DNA of 64,000 bases, taken from the NCBI RefSeq assembly GCF_010726765.1, contig NZ_AP022601.1, positions 620,001 to 684,000 on the forward strand, read 5' to 3'. Positions 37,763 to 47,798 of this stretch are shown piece by piece (within the stretch, counting starts at the first letter, position 1; every line of letters begins with the position of its first letter). The notes under the pieces were generated by a model that saw only the letters and a list, made by a program, of their open reading frames with translations, had not been told where the DNA came from and did no database searches. The translations under genes were made by a program, and so were the position numbers. The stretch is from Mycobacterium gallinarum (GTDB lineage Bacteria; Actinomycetota; Actinomycetes; Mycobacteriales; Mycobacteriaceae).

Positions 37763-38608
37763 ATGGGCACCGAGCCCGGGATTGCGTACCAGAATGGCGC
37801 CATGCAACCGGCCGACGAGTCGCGCCCCTACTACCGGCAGGTGGGTAACGAGGAGGCCGTGTTCAAAGCGGCGTATCGCCAGGGACTTTCGCTGGTCCTC
37901 AAGGGGCCCACCGGGTGCGGCAAGACCCGCTTCGTCGAAGCGATGGCGCACGACCTCGGTCGACCGTTGATCACCGTGGCCTGCCACGACGACCTCACCA
38001 CCGCCGATCTGGTCGGCAGATACCTGCTTCGCGGCGATGAGACGGTCTGGGTTGACGGGCCGCTGACCCACGCGGTGCGGGAGGGAGCGATCTGTTACCT
38101 CGACGAGGTCGTCGAAGCCCGTCAGGACACCACTGTGGTCCTGCACCCACTCGCGGACTACCGGCGACAACTGCCGATCGAGCGCCTGGGCATCACCCTC
38201 GACGCAGCGCCGGGGTTCGGCCTGGTCGTGTCGTACAACCCCGGCTACCAGAGCGTCCTGAAGGACCTCAAGGACTCTACGCGGCAGCGGATGGTCGCCA
38301 TCGAGTTCGGGTTTCCTGAGCCGGACGTCGAAGAGGGCATCGTCGCGCACGAATCGGGTGTGGATCATGCGACCGCCGTCGAGCTCGTGAAATTCGGGCA
38401 GGCGATTCGGCGGCTCGAGACCGGTGGGCTGCGCGAGGTCGCGTCGACGAGGGTGCTCATTGCCGCGGGGCGGCTCATCGTCGAAGGTCTGACCATGCGT
38501 GATGCGGCCAGGGCTGCGATCGCGGGACCCCTGACCGACGACGCGTCGGTCAGCCGCGGTCTCAACGAAATGATCGACGTCTACCTGGGCGCTCCTGCCG
38601 TTGATTGA
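37763..38608 (+). CDS. MoxR/NorQ/CbbQ-type AAA+ ATPase
   Basis: A 281-residue AAA+ ATPase: Walker A GPTGCGKT at 48-55, Walker B CYLDEV with Asp114-Glu115, and a conserved STRVLIAAGRL helix near 233. This clade (NorQ, CbbQ, NirQ) remodels metalloenzymes together with a VWA protein, here 36015. No nitric oxide reductase or Rubisco genes are present, so its client is probably within the island, for example a P450. ATG at 37763 follows GAAAGGGG. Confidence 0.88.
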   Translation: MGTEPGIAYQNGAMQPADESRPYYRQVGNEEAVFKAAYRQGLSLVLKGPTGCGKTRFVEAMAHDLGRPLITVACHDDLTTADLVGRYLLRGDETVWVDGPLTHAVREGAICYLDEVVEARQDTTVVLHPLADYRRQLPIERLGITLDAAPGFGLVVSYNPGYQSVLKDLKDSTRQRMVAIEFGFPEPDVEEGIVAHESGVDHATAVELVKFGQAIRRLETGGLREVASTRVLIAAGRLIVEGLTMRDAARAAIAGPLTDDASVSRGLNEMIDVYLGAPAVD

Positions 38609-38635
38609 CGGCTCTGTGCGCCCCAGCTAGGGTCT

Positions 38636-38650
38636 GAACAAATATTAGGT
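38636..38650 (+). promoter_or_regulatory. Island motif, copy d (AACA-n6-WGKT)
   Basis: GAACAAATATTAGGT contains a possible -10 (TATTAG, 38643-38648), about 20 bp before the ATG of the binding-protein-like gene at 38670. A repressor bound here would block the promoter. It differs from copy a by a single base. Confidence 0.55.
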
Positions 38651-38669
38651 CGACCCCGAGGGAGGTCAG

Positions 38670-39785
38670 ATGTCCTACGAGAGCACGGCTGAGCCGATCA
38701 AGGTCGGCTACCTGATGGATTTCACGTTGCCGCCGGGCTTTCCGGAGGACCTGCTGGCCTCGTTCACGCAGTGCTTCGACCTGATCTTCGAGGAAGCCGT
38801 TGAACAGGGCCTGATGGATCGGCCGGTGCAGATGATCTACCGCGAGGTCGAGGGTCTGCCAAAGGGTTCGGTGAAGGCGGTCATCGACGCCTACTCCGAG
38901 CTCGTCGACGAGGGCTGCCTCGTCGTTTTCGGCCCCAACATCACCGACAACTGCGTGCCGATGCGTGAGGCGATCGAAGAGCGCTTCAAGGTTCCCGCCA
39001 TCAGCGTCACCGGCACCGACGACTGGCTCGGCGAGTGGACGTTCGCCTTCCCCCAGGGGTCGATGACCGACGAACCGATCTTCATCGCGGACCTCGTCGC
39101 CAAACGCGGCCTCAACGAGATCGGCGTCCTGGTCGAGCAGAGCCTCATCGGAGAGAGCTATCTGAAGAACCTGCGGAGTGCTTGTCGTCGCAAGGGCATT
39201 CGGATTGTCGCCGAGGCGACGATTGCCCAGACTGCGCAGGACATCAACGACGCGGTGCGCACCCTGCACGAGGCAAAAGCCGAAGCGATCGTGCACCTCG
39301 GCTTCGGATTCGGCATCGTCTTCGTCAATCCGGCGCTCGAGGCGGTGGGCTGGGATCCGCCGAGGTTCACCACCACCGCGTTCCAAAACGCATGGGTGAA
39401 CCCGATCATGTGGAACGCGTTCATGGGCTGGGTCGGGGTCGACCAATACGACGAGGAAAACCCCATCGGTCAAGACTTTTTGGACCGCTACGCCGAGAAA
39501 TACAACGGTAGTCGTCCCGAATTCTGTGTGACGGTGGTGAACCGCGACGTCGCCGCGACGCTGGTGCGCGCCTTCACCGATGCCCACCCGCTGAGCCCGC
39601 GCGGTGTGAAAGAGGCGCTAGAGCGGGTCAAGATGATGCCCGCCGCCTCCGGAGCACCGGGAACCCGGGTGTCCCTTGGCAAGTGGACCCGCCGGGCATG
39701 GATGGGCTCGGGGTACCTCGTCGCCCGGACTCTAGACGCCGACGGCGTCAATTCGCATCTGGTCGACCGATTCGGGGAGGAATGA
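38670..39785 (+). CDS. Periplasmic-binding-protein type 1 fold, no signal peptide (copy 2)
   Basis: A 371-residue paralogue of 30733 with the same first ten residues (MSYESTAEPI), the same PKGSVKAVIDAY and PALEAVGWDPPRF-type segments, and no signal peptide or lipobox. As with copy 1, no transporter partners are near, so a cytosolic ligand-binding or catalytic role is inferred. GGGAGG precedes the ATG at 38670. The AveC-like membrane gene starts 1 nt after its stop, so the two proteins are probably made together. Confidence 0.75.
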   Translation: MSYESTAEPIKVGYLMDFTLPPGFPEDLLASFTQCFDLIFEEAVEQGLMDRPVQMIYREVEGLPKGSVKAVIDAYSELVDEGCLVVFGPNITDNCVPMREAIEERFKVPAISVTGTDDWLGEWTFAFPQGSMTDEPIFIADLVAKRGLNEIGVLVEQSLIGESYLKNLRSACRRKGIRIVAEATIAQTAQDINDAVRTLHEAKAEAIVHLGFGFGIVFVNPALEAVGWDPPRFTTTAFQNAWVNPIMWNAFMGWVGVDQYDEENPIGQDFLDRYAEKYNGSRPEFCVTVVNRDVAATLVRAFTDAHPLSPRGVKEALERVKMMPAASGAPGTRVSLGKWTRRAWMGSGYLVARTLDADGVNSHLVDRFGEE

Positions 39786-39786
39786 C

Positions 39787-40920
39787 ATGACCACTGAATC
39801 GAAACCGCTTGAAACCGAGCCGAAATCGCCGGATTCGGCTCGCACGGGCCCTAATTGGGGGCGCGTCATCGCCCTGTTCGCATGGCTCGGCTTCCTCGGT
39901 TTGTTCCTCGTAGTCGGGCGTACTGCAGTCGACCCGCGGGTGGCGAACCCGAACGTCGAGGGACGGCCCCGGCCGGTCGAGTTCCTGACAGGATTCGATC
40001 ACTGGCAGATCATCCCGCAGGTCGGCGCATTGATCATGGTCGTGGTGCTGACCATCGTCTTCATCATCGGCTGGCGCAGAAATCCGGGCAGTCCGGTGTT
40101 GCTGATGGTCCTGGTCACGACGTTGATCGTGTGGCAGGACCCGATCATGAACTGGTCACCGTACGCGGTGTACAACCCGGCGCTGATGCACTGGCCGGAG
40201 AACTGGTATCTGATCATGATGTCGCCGACCGTCGAGCCGTTCATCGTGTTCGGATACGTCACGTTCTACTTCGGGCCCTACTTCCCGGCGATCTGGATTC
40301 TTCGCAAGATGCAGGCCAAGCGCGGACCGGAATCGTTCGTGAGCCGGCACCCGCTGCTCAGCCTGGGCGGGCTGGTGCTGGTGATCGGTTTCATCTTCGA
40401 CGCGATGCTGGAGATCAGCCTGGTGCGCACGGGGCTGTACATCTATTCGCAGGCGATCCCGTTCGGAACATTGTTCCCGGGAAGCACCTTTCAGTTCCCC
40501 TTGCTCTGGGAGTCACTGTCGGTGACGTTCGTGATGATCCCGGCAGCCATCCTGGTGTACCGCGACGACACGGGAAAGTCGGTGGCGGAGAAGCTCGCGG
40601 CGAAGGCCAGGCTCTTCCCGAAAAAGCCGGTGCTCGGCACGTTCCTGGTGATGTTCGTGATCATCAACGTGTCGTACTTCGCCTACGGCGGCTGGTTCTG
40701 GGCGATCAAGGCCAGCGGGCTTGCCACCTCCGTCGCGTGTCCGTGGCCGTATCCGGAGGCAAAGGTGTACGACCCGCAAGGGTATTACCGGGCGAACGGA
40801 GCCGAAGGGCCGTACTCGGTCGGCAAGTGGTCCACCTGGCAGCAGGGGCCGTCCCGCAACACCGACGTGGAGCTGGGATCGAAGAGTATGAGATGCGCGA
40901 CCGAAACGGCCGACGGGTGA
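39787..40920 (+). CDS. AveC-like (spirocyclase family) membrane protein, copy 1
   Basis: A 377-residue integral membrane protein with about seven hydrophobic segments between residues 28 and 305. It matches the layout of the AveC family, named for the avermectin spiroketal cyclase/dehydratase; most mycobacterial members are uncharacterised. Conserved-looking polar groups sit at WQDPIMNWSPYAVYNPAL and FPLLWES. A hydrophilic C-terminus of about 70 residues follows. A second, shorter family member is at 47795. Whether it cyclises anything here is unknown. Confidence 0.7.
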   Translation: MTTESKPLETEPKSPDSARTGPNWGRVIALFAWLGFLGLFLVVGRTAVDPRVANPNVEGRPRPVEFLTGFDHWQIIPQVGALIMVVVLTIVFIIGWRRNPGSPVLLMVLVTTLIVWQDPIMNWSPYAVYNPALMHWPENWYLIMMSPTVEPFIVFGYVTFYFGPYFPAIWILRKMQAKRGPESFVSRHPLLSLGGLVLVIGFIFDAMLEISLVRTGLYIYSQAIPFGTLFPGSTFQFPLLWESLSVTFVMIPAAILVYRDDTGKSVAEKLAAKARLFPKKPVLGTFLVMFVIINVSYFAYGGWFWAIKASGLATSVACPWPYPEAKVYDPQGYYRANGAEGPYSVGKWSTWQQGPSRNTDVELGSKSMRCATETADG

Positions 40921-40944
40921 TGGCGCTTGCGCGAAGAACAGCCG

Positions 40945-41947
40945 ATGACTGAGCCTCGCAGCGTCGTCATCACCGGAGCGTCACGTGGTCTCGGCTTCGC
41001 ATCGACCGTGCGCCTCTATCGCGAGGGGTGGCGCGTGGTCGCGGCAATGCGGACGCCTGATCGCGGAATGCCGCTGCTGCGTGCGGCGACCGGTGCTGGC
41101 GCCGACGACGACCGGTTGATCGGCGTGCAGCTCGACGTGACCGACAGCGCGTCGGTCGCGGCGGCCGCCAAGTCGATATTGGAAACGGTCGGCGCGCCCT
41201 ATGCGGTGGTGCACAACGCCGGCATCTCGGCTGCGGGCATGGTCGAAGAGGCCGACATGGAGCTGTGGCAGAACATGTTGTCCACGCATGTGTTGGGCCC
41301 GGTCGAGCTGACCAAGGCGCTCCTGCCCGCCATGCGCGCCGCGGGCACAGGTCGAATCGTGCTGGTATCCAGTGCCGGTGGCGTCAGGGGTCAGCCGGGA
41401 ATCGCCCCGTACTCAGCGGCCAAGGGCGCGCTCGAGCGATGGGGTGAGTCGATGGCCGGGGAGATCGCACCGTTCGGGCTCGGTGTCACGATCCTGGTCA
41501 GCGGGACCTACGACACCGACATCATCACTGACGCCGGCACGACTGACGACCGGAACTTCGGCGGACCGTACGCGCGTATCCACAACACCGTGAACACCCG
41601 CGGTCGGTTTGCGATGAAGCTCGCGCGGCCACCGGAAAAGTTCGCTGACGGATTGCTCAAGGCTCTAAGCGACACGGCTTCGTTCCGGCGCCACGGTGTC
41701 GGGCCGGATGCCTCGATGCTGTTGGTGTCCAACAGGATTCTGCCCGCGGCGGGTATGCATCACATGTCCCGCCTGGTCATGGGAATCCCGCGGCAGGGCA
41801 CGATGCGCGACGGGGCCTGGCCATTGACGGGCACGCAACGGGCAATGGTCCTGGCTACCAAGATCATTCCGCAACCACTGATGCAGCGTTTGGCTGACCG
41901 CGCGGCGCGACGAGCGGCCGCCGTCTCCGACCAAGGGAGTGAGAGCA

Positions 41948-41955
<8 letters not shown>
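40945..41955 (+). CDS. Short-chain dehydrogenase/reductase (copy 2)
   Basis: A 336-residue SDR, paralogue of 31849: TEPRSVVITGASRGLGFAS at the N-terminus, HNAGISAAG near residue 92, VSSAGG near 142 and YSAAK near 156. Its C-terminus is about 35 residues longer than copy 1. ATG at 40945 is chosen to match the paralogue; an in-frame start at 40927 is possible. The last codons overlap the aldehyde dehydrogenase start. Confidence 0.87.
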
Positions 41956-43432
<1,477 letters not shown>

Positions 43433-43444
43433 GAGGAGCAGCAC

Positions 43445-44686
43445 TTGTCCGATCTATTCGACGACCTCGAGGACTTCGGGGCGTTTGACGACGCCATCTC
43501 CGGCGACGTCCGTGACCCGTACACGGAGTTGGCGCGGATCCGCCGCGAAGAGCCGGTGCAGCGCCTCGAAACGTCCGGTGCTCTGCCGCACGAAGAATCG
43601 CTGCCGATGTTCATCGTGTATCGCCACGAGGACGTCCAGCAGATGCTGCGCGACAACGAGACGTTCTCGTCGTCCGCCGTCATCGCGGCCTTCGGTCCGG
43701 TGCTGGGCGAAGGGGTGATGCTCGGCATGGATGAGCCGATCCACGGTCGGCTTCGCGGCCTCGTCTCGAAAGCGTTCGCGCAGAAGTCGTTGGCACGGTG
43801 GGAGGACGAGCTGGTCGGTCGCGTCGCCAACGGCCTGATCGACAAGTTCGCGCCCAACGGCAGAGCAGATCTGGTCAAGGAGTTCACCTTCGACTATCCG
43901 AGCCAGATCATCGCCGGTCTGCTCGGACTGCCCGAGGAAGACTATCCCCAGTTCCAACGGTGGTCGATCTCGCTGTTGAGCTGGCTGATGAATCCCGAAC
44001 GGGGACTTGCAGCCTCGGCTGCGCTGTGTGAATACTTCGCGCCGATCCTTGAAGCCCGCCGGGCCGACCCACGTGAGGATCTGATCAGTGCGCTCGCCGC
44101 CGCCGAGATCGACGGGGAGAAACTCAGTGACGAGGAGATCTTCTCGTTCCTCCGGCTCCTGCTGCCGGCCGGTGTCGAGACGACCTACCGCTCGCTGGGC
44201 AGCCTGCTCCTCGCGCTGCTGTCGAACCCGGACCAGCTCGAGGCAATTCGCGCCGACCGCTCGTTGCTTCCGCAGGCGATCGAGGAGGGCGTGCGGTGGG
44301 AACCGCCGTTGCTGACGATCACCCGTGTGGCGACCAAAGACACGGTGCTCGGTGGGGTGTCGATTCCCGCAGGCGCGACGGTGATGCCGATGCTCGGGTC
44401 GGCGACCCACCAGGAGGACCGGTTCCCGGACCCCAACAAGTTCGACATCTTCCGTCAGCAGAAGAGCAACCTGGCGTGGGGCCACGGTGTCCACGTATGT
44501 CTCGGTATGCATCTCGCTCGCCTCGAGATGCGAACGGCCATCAATCTTCTGCTGGACCGGCTGCCGAATTTGCGGCTCGATCCCGACGGTGATGACCCGC
44601 ATGTCAGGGGGCAGGTGTTCCGGTCACCAACGTCGGTACCGGTGCTGTTCGATCCGCAGCCGGCAGGAAGTGAGCACGCGCGATGA
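43445..44686 (+). CDS. Cytochrome P450 monooxygenase
   Basis: A 413-residue class I P450. I-helix is LLPAGVETTYRS near 240 (Val replaces a more usual residue next to Glu-Thr), ExxR is EEGVRWEP near 281, and the haem loop WGHGVHVCLG spans 345-354 with Cys352. TTG start at 43445 follows AGGAGG (43431-43436). It overlaps the next P450 as ATGA (44683-44686), so both are translated from one message with the aldehyde dehydrogenase. Redox partners are not encoded nearby. Confidence 0.92.
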   Translation: MSDLFDDLEDFGAFDDAISGDVRDPYTELARIRREEPVQRLETSGALPHEESLPMFIVYRHEDVQQMLRDNETFSSSAVIAAFGPVLGEGVMLGMDEPIHGRLRGLVSKAFAQKSLARWEDELVGRVANGLIDKFAPNGRADLVKEFTFDYPSQIIAGLLGLPEEDYPQFQRWSISLLSWLMNPERGLAASAALCEYFAPILEARRADPREDLISALAAAEIDGEKLSDEEIFSFLRLLLPAGVETTYRSLGSLLLALLSNPDQLEAIRADRSLLPQAIEEGVRWEPPLLTITRVATKDTVLGGVSIPAGATVMPMLGSATHQEDRFPDPNKFDIFRQQKSNLAWGHGVHVCLGMHLARLEMRTAINLLLDRLPNLRLDPDGDDPHVRGQVFRSPTSVPVLFDPQPAGSEHAR

Positions 44687-45954
44687 GCGATCTCGAGTCG
44701 ATCGACTACTTCACCGACATGTCGCTGATCCCCGACCCTTACACGTATTACGACCAGCTGCGTTCGAAGTGTCCTGTGCAGCGGGCGACACCGTACGGCG
44801 TAGTGGCGGTGACGGGGCACCAAGAAGCGCTCGCCGCGTACAAGGATCCGGCGATGTCGTCGTGTGTCGCGGTGGCAGGTCCGTTTCCGCCGTTGCCGTT
44901 CACCCCGGAAGGGGACGACATCAGCGCCCTCATCGAAGAACACCGCGACGCGATTCCGATGGCGGAGCACGTGGTCACCATGGATGCCGCCGAACATCAG
45001 AAGACACGTGGATTGCTGAGCAGGCTGATCACGCCGAAGCGGCTCAGCGAGAACGAAGAGTTCATGTGGCGTCTGGTCGACCAGCAGCTCGAGAAGATCA
45101 TCGACCGCGGTTCGTGCGAGTTCATGGAGGACTTCGCGAAACCGTTGGCGCTGTTGGTGATCGCCGATCTACTCGGCGTCCCGGCGGAAGACCATCAGGA
45201 GTTCAAGCAGATGATGGGCGCCGAGCCCCTCGGCGAGGTCGACGGCAACCAAGGTGAGACCGTCGCGCACAACCCGCTGATGTGGCTGGATGAGAAGTTC
45301 ACGGAGTACATCACCGACCGGCGTCGGGAGCCTCGACAGGACGTGCTGACCGAACTCGCCGCCGCGACGTACCCGGATGGGTCGGTGCCGCCGGTGGACG
45401 AGGTCGTCAAGCTCGCGACGTTCCTGTTCGCAGCCGGTACCGACACGACGACGAAACTGGTGAGCACGGCGATGCGGGTGCTCGGCGAACGGCAGGACAT
45501 TCAGAAGTCCCTTCGCGACGACCGCTCGCAGATCCCGGCGTTTCTCGAGGAGTGCCTGCGGATGGAAAGCCCCGTCAAGAGCCACTTCCGGCTGGCCCGG
45601 ACGTCGACGACCATCGGGGACTACGACGTGCCCGCCGGGACGATCCTGATGATGCTGCCCGGCGCGAGCAACCGCGATCCACGCAAGTTCGAGGACCCGA
45701 ATGAGTTCAAGCACGACCGGTCCAACGTGCGCGAGCATGTTGCTTTTGGGCGCGGTCCCCATTCCTGCCCCGGCTCGCCGTTGGCGCGGGCGGAGGCGCG
45801 CATCGCGGTCAATCGGATCCTCGACCGGATGGCCGACATCAGCATCTCCGAGGAGATGCACGGGCCGGCCGACGATCGAAAGTATGGGTACGAACCGACA
45901 TTCATCATGCGCGGCCTGACGGCGCTGCATGTGGAATACACTCCGAACCCATAG
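44683..45954 (+). CDS. Cytochrome P450 monooxygenase
   Basis: A 423-residue P450. I-helix is LFAAGTDTTTK near 249, ExxR is LEECLRMES near 289, and the haem loop FGRGPHSCPG spans 355-364 with Cys362. The Pro in place of the common Leu after Cys is seen in several actinobacterial families. It is clearly different in sequence from the preceding P450, so the pair is not a recent duplication. The ATGA overlap suggests coupled expression, perhaps successive oxidation of one substrate. Confidence 0.92.
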   Translation: MSDLESIDYFTDMSLIPDPYTYYDQLRSKCPVQRATPYGVVAVTGHQEALAAYKDPAMSSCVAVAGPFPPLPFTPEGDDISALIEEHRDAIPMAEHVVTMDAAEHQKTRGLLSRLITPKRLSENEEFMWRLVDQQLEKIIDRGSCEFMEDFAKPLALLVIADLLGVPAEDHQEFKQMMGAEPLGEVDGNQGETVAHNPLMWLDEKFTEYITDRRREPRQDVLTELAAATYPDGSVPPVDEVVKLATFLFAAGTDTTTKLVSTAMRVLGERQDIQKSLRDDRSQIPAFLEECLRMESPVKSHFRLARTSTTIGDYDVPAGTILMMLPGASNRDPRKFEDPNEFKHDRSNVREHVAFGRGPHSCPGSPLARAEARIAVNRILDRMADISISEEMHGPADDRKYGYEPTFIMRGLTALHVEYTPNP

Positions 45955-45980
45955 CTTCGCCAGCATTCAAGGAGTACGAG

Positions 45981-46862
45981 ATGACCGGAAAGCTTGACGG
46001 CAAGGTCGCTTTCATCACCGGTGCGGCCCGCGGTCAGGGTCGGGCACACGCGATCGAGATGGCCAAGGAGGGCGCCGACATCATCGCGGTCGACATCTGC
46101 CGCGACATCCCGTCCAACCCCTATCCGTTGGCGACTCCCGACGATCTCGCGGAAACCGAGCGGTCGGTCAAGGAGACCGGACGCCGCGTCGTCGCCCGCA
46201 TTGCCGATGTCCGGGAGCGTCACGAATTGCGCGACGCCGTCGAGGCGGGGGTCGCCGACCTCGGCAAGATCGACATCGTCGTCGCGAACGCCGGCATTCT
46301 GCCGATGGCCATGGGTAGAGCCTTCGACGCGATGTCGTTCGTCGATGCCAGCGACGTCGACCTGCTCGGTGTGATGAATACGGTCGCGGTCACCGTCCCG
46401 CATCTGCCCAACGGTGCCTCGGTGATCATCACCGGGTCGACCGCCGGAATGATCCGTGGCACCACCGACAACCCGAACATGGGTCCCGGCGGCAGAGGCT
46501 ACGGCTGGAGCAAGCGTGTGTTGATCGAGTACGTCGAGGAGATGTCGATGGCGCTCGCGGACAGGATGATCCGCGTCAACTGCATCCACCCGACCAACTG
46601 CAACACTCACCTGCTGCAGAACGACGGCATGTACAGCATGTTCCGGCCTGACCTCACCCAAGAGGGCAAGCAGGCCACCCGCGAAGACGCCGAGCCGTTG
46701 TTCACCATCTTCCAGGCCATGCCGATCCCGTACATCGAACCCGAGGACATCGCGAAACTGGGGGTGTTCCTGGCCAGCGATGACAGCCGCTACATCACCG
46801 GCCAGCAGATCCGGGTCGACGCCGGCTCATTGCTCAAGTGGCCCAACGGACCTGGGGGATAG
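45981..46862 (+). CDS. Mycofactocin-associated SDR
   Basis: A 293-residue SDR with GKVAFITGAARGQGRAHAIE, the VDIC and long insertion after it (SNPYPLATPDDLAET) typical of the mycofactocin-coupled SDR subfamily, VANAGI near 100, STAG near 152 and catalytic YGWSK near 172. These enzymes hold NAD(H) tightly and pass electrons to mycofactocin, often acting on alcohols such as carveol. AAGGAG precedes the ATG. It ends the rightward operon and converges on a TetR gene 7 nt away. Confidence 0.85.
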   Translation: MTGKLDGKVAFITGAARGQGRAHAIEMAKEGADIIAVDICRDIPSNPYPLATPDDLAETERSVKETGRRVVARIADVRERHELRDAVEAGVADLGKIDIVVANAGILPMAMGRAFDAMSFVDASDVDLLGVMNTVAVTVPHLPNGASVIITGSTAGMIRGTTDNPNMGPGGRGYGWSKRVLIEYVEEMSMALADRMIRVNCIHPTNCNTHLLQNDGMYSMFRPDLTQEGKQATREDAEPLFTIFQAMPIPYIEPEDIAKLGVFLASDDSRYITGQQIRVDAGSLLKWPNGPGG

Positions 46863-46869
46863 GCAGCAC

Positions 46870-47517
46870 CTACGGGCGATGCAGGAACCCGTGCAGGATC
46901 GCCTGGACGAGTTCGTCGACGATCGCCTCGCGAGACGGCGGGCGATTTCCGAAGAACGTCGACCGTAGCGCGACCATGCCGACGATCATCGCGACCGTTG
47001 AATGTGCGGGCAGATCGGGGTGACCCGAATGCAGTCCGCGCAGGCGCATGCCCTCGCCGCTGATCTGGCCGAGCAGCGTCAGCGCTCGGCGGATGTCGGT
47101 GATCCCGGCACCCTCTATCTCCTCCTCGCTGAGGCCGTCGGAGGCGACGAGGGTCAGCAGAAGGCCCTTGTGCTCGACGAGGACGTCGTAGAGACGCCCG
47201 ACGAACTGCCGGGACAATTCCTCTTCGTCGGTCTCTTCGGGCACGACGGCCTGCCAGGTCTTGCCGAAGTCGTCGACGAAGTTCGTGAACGGCAGGACCA
47301 GTGCTTCGCGGAACAACCCGGCTTTCGAACCGAAGTGGCGGAACAATAAGTACTCGGTGACCCCGGCGGCTTCGGCGATCTCACGCGTGGTCGTGGCGCG
47401 GTAGTCCTGGCGTGCGAACAGATCGCGCGCGGCGTCGAGCAGCAGCCTGCGTGCCTCTCCGCGCGGGCGGCGCGTCGTCGAGGTGGTCTGCTTTCCCGGT
47501 GACCCACGCTGCGGCAC
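46870..47517 (-). CDS. TetR-family regulator
   Basis: A 215-residue TetR protein with N-terminal HTH (TTREIAEAAGVTEYLLFRHFGSK near residues 40-62) and a helical ligand domain. GTG start at 47517 after a basic lead (PQRGSPGKQTTSTTRRPRGE). It is divergent from 47637, with a perfect 22-bp palindrome in between. The same site is found about 19 kb upstream at 28147, so it probably controls itself and both ends of the island. Ligand unknown. Confidence 0.88.
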   Translation of the reverse strand: MPQRGSPGKQTTSTTRRPRGEARRLLLDAARDLFARQDYRATTTREIAEAAGVTEYLLFRHFGSKAGLFREALVLPFTNFVDDFGKTWQAVVPEETDEEELSRQFVGRLYDVLVEHKGLLLTLVASDGLSEEEIEGAGITDIRRALTLLGQISGEGMRLRGLHSGHPDLPAHSTVAMIVGMVALRSTFFGNRPPSREAIVDELVQAILHGFLHRP

Positions 47518-47585
47518 GGCTTCTCACTCTCCCCGCGCTGCGCGGCTAGTGGCACTCCACGATAGCTGTCCTTGACCTGAGCCCT

Positions 47586-47607
47586 GGTAATAGTGTCCAC
47601 TATTACC
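47586..47607. promoter_or_regulatory. TetR operator, copy 2 (perfect palindrome)
   Basis: Perfect 10-bp arms GGTAATAGTG (47586-47595) and CACTATTACC (47598-47607) around a 2-bp centre. It lies between the divergent TetR gene and the small ORF at 47637, 69 nt from the TetR start. AATAGT-n2-CCACTATTAC is shared with copy 1 at 28147-28168. Confidence 0.8.
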
Positions 47608-47636
47608 GATCGCTTGATCGCTGAAGGGACGCGCTT

Positions 47637-47798
47637 GTGGGCCAACTCATCATGCTGGGCACTCTGTTCGGGCTGATTGTCGTGATATTCGGTGCGGTGA
47701 TCTACTTCGACCCCGAGGCGCGCGGCCCGCGCGAAGAGCAGACAGCAGACGATGAGCGCTCGCGCGAAGAGCAGACAGCAGACGAGGCTGACCGGTGA
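47637..47798 (+). CDS. Small single-pass membrane protein
   Basis: A 53-residue frame, GTG 47637 to TGA 47796-47798, that is easily missed because of its size. One transmembrane helix spans about residues 3-24 (QLIMLGTLFGLIVVIFGAVI). A charged tail follows, built of an 11-residue repeat (REEQTADDERS then REEQTADEADR, 33-bp period at DNA level). It starts 29 nt after the TetR operator and overlaps the AveC-like gene as GTGA (47795-47798), so it is probably a real partner of that membrane protein. Function unknown. Confidence 0.65.
   Translation: MGQLIMLGTLFGLIVVIFGAVIYFDPEARGPREEQTADDERSREEQTADEADR

Noticed and set aside
39855..40952. Alternative 365-codon frame over the AveC-like gene
   Set aside because: Gly/Ala/Arg/His-rich composition typical of a shifted frame; the other frame gives a clean multi-pass membrane protein.
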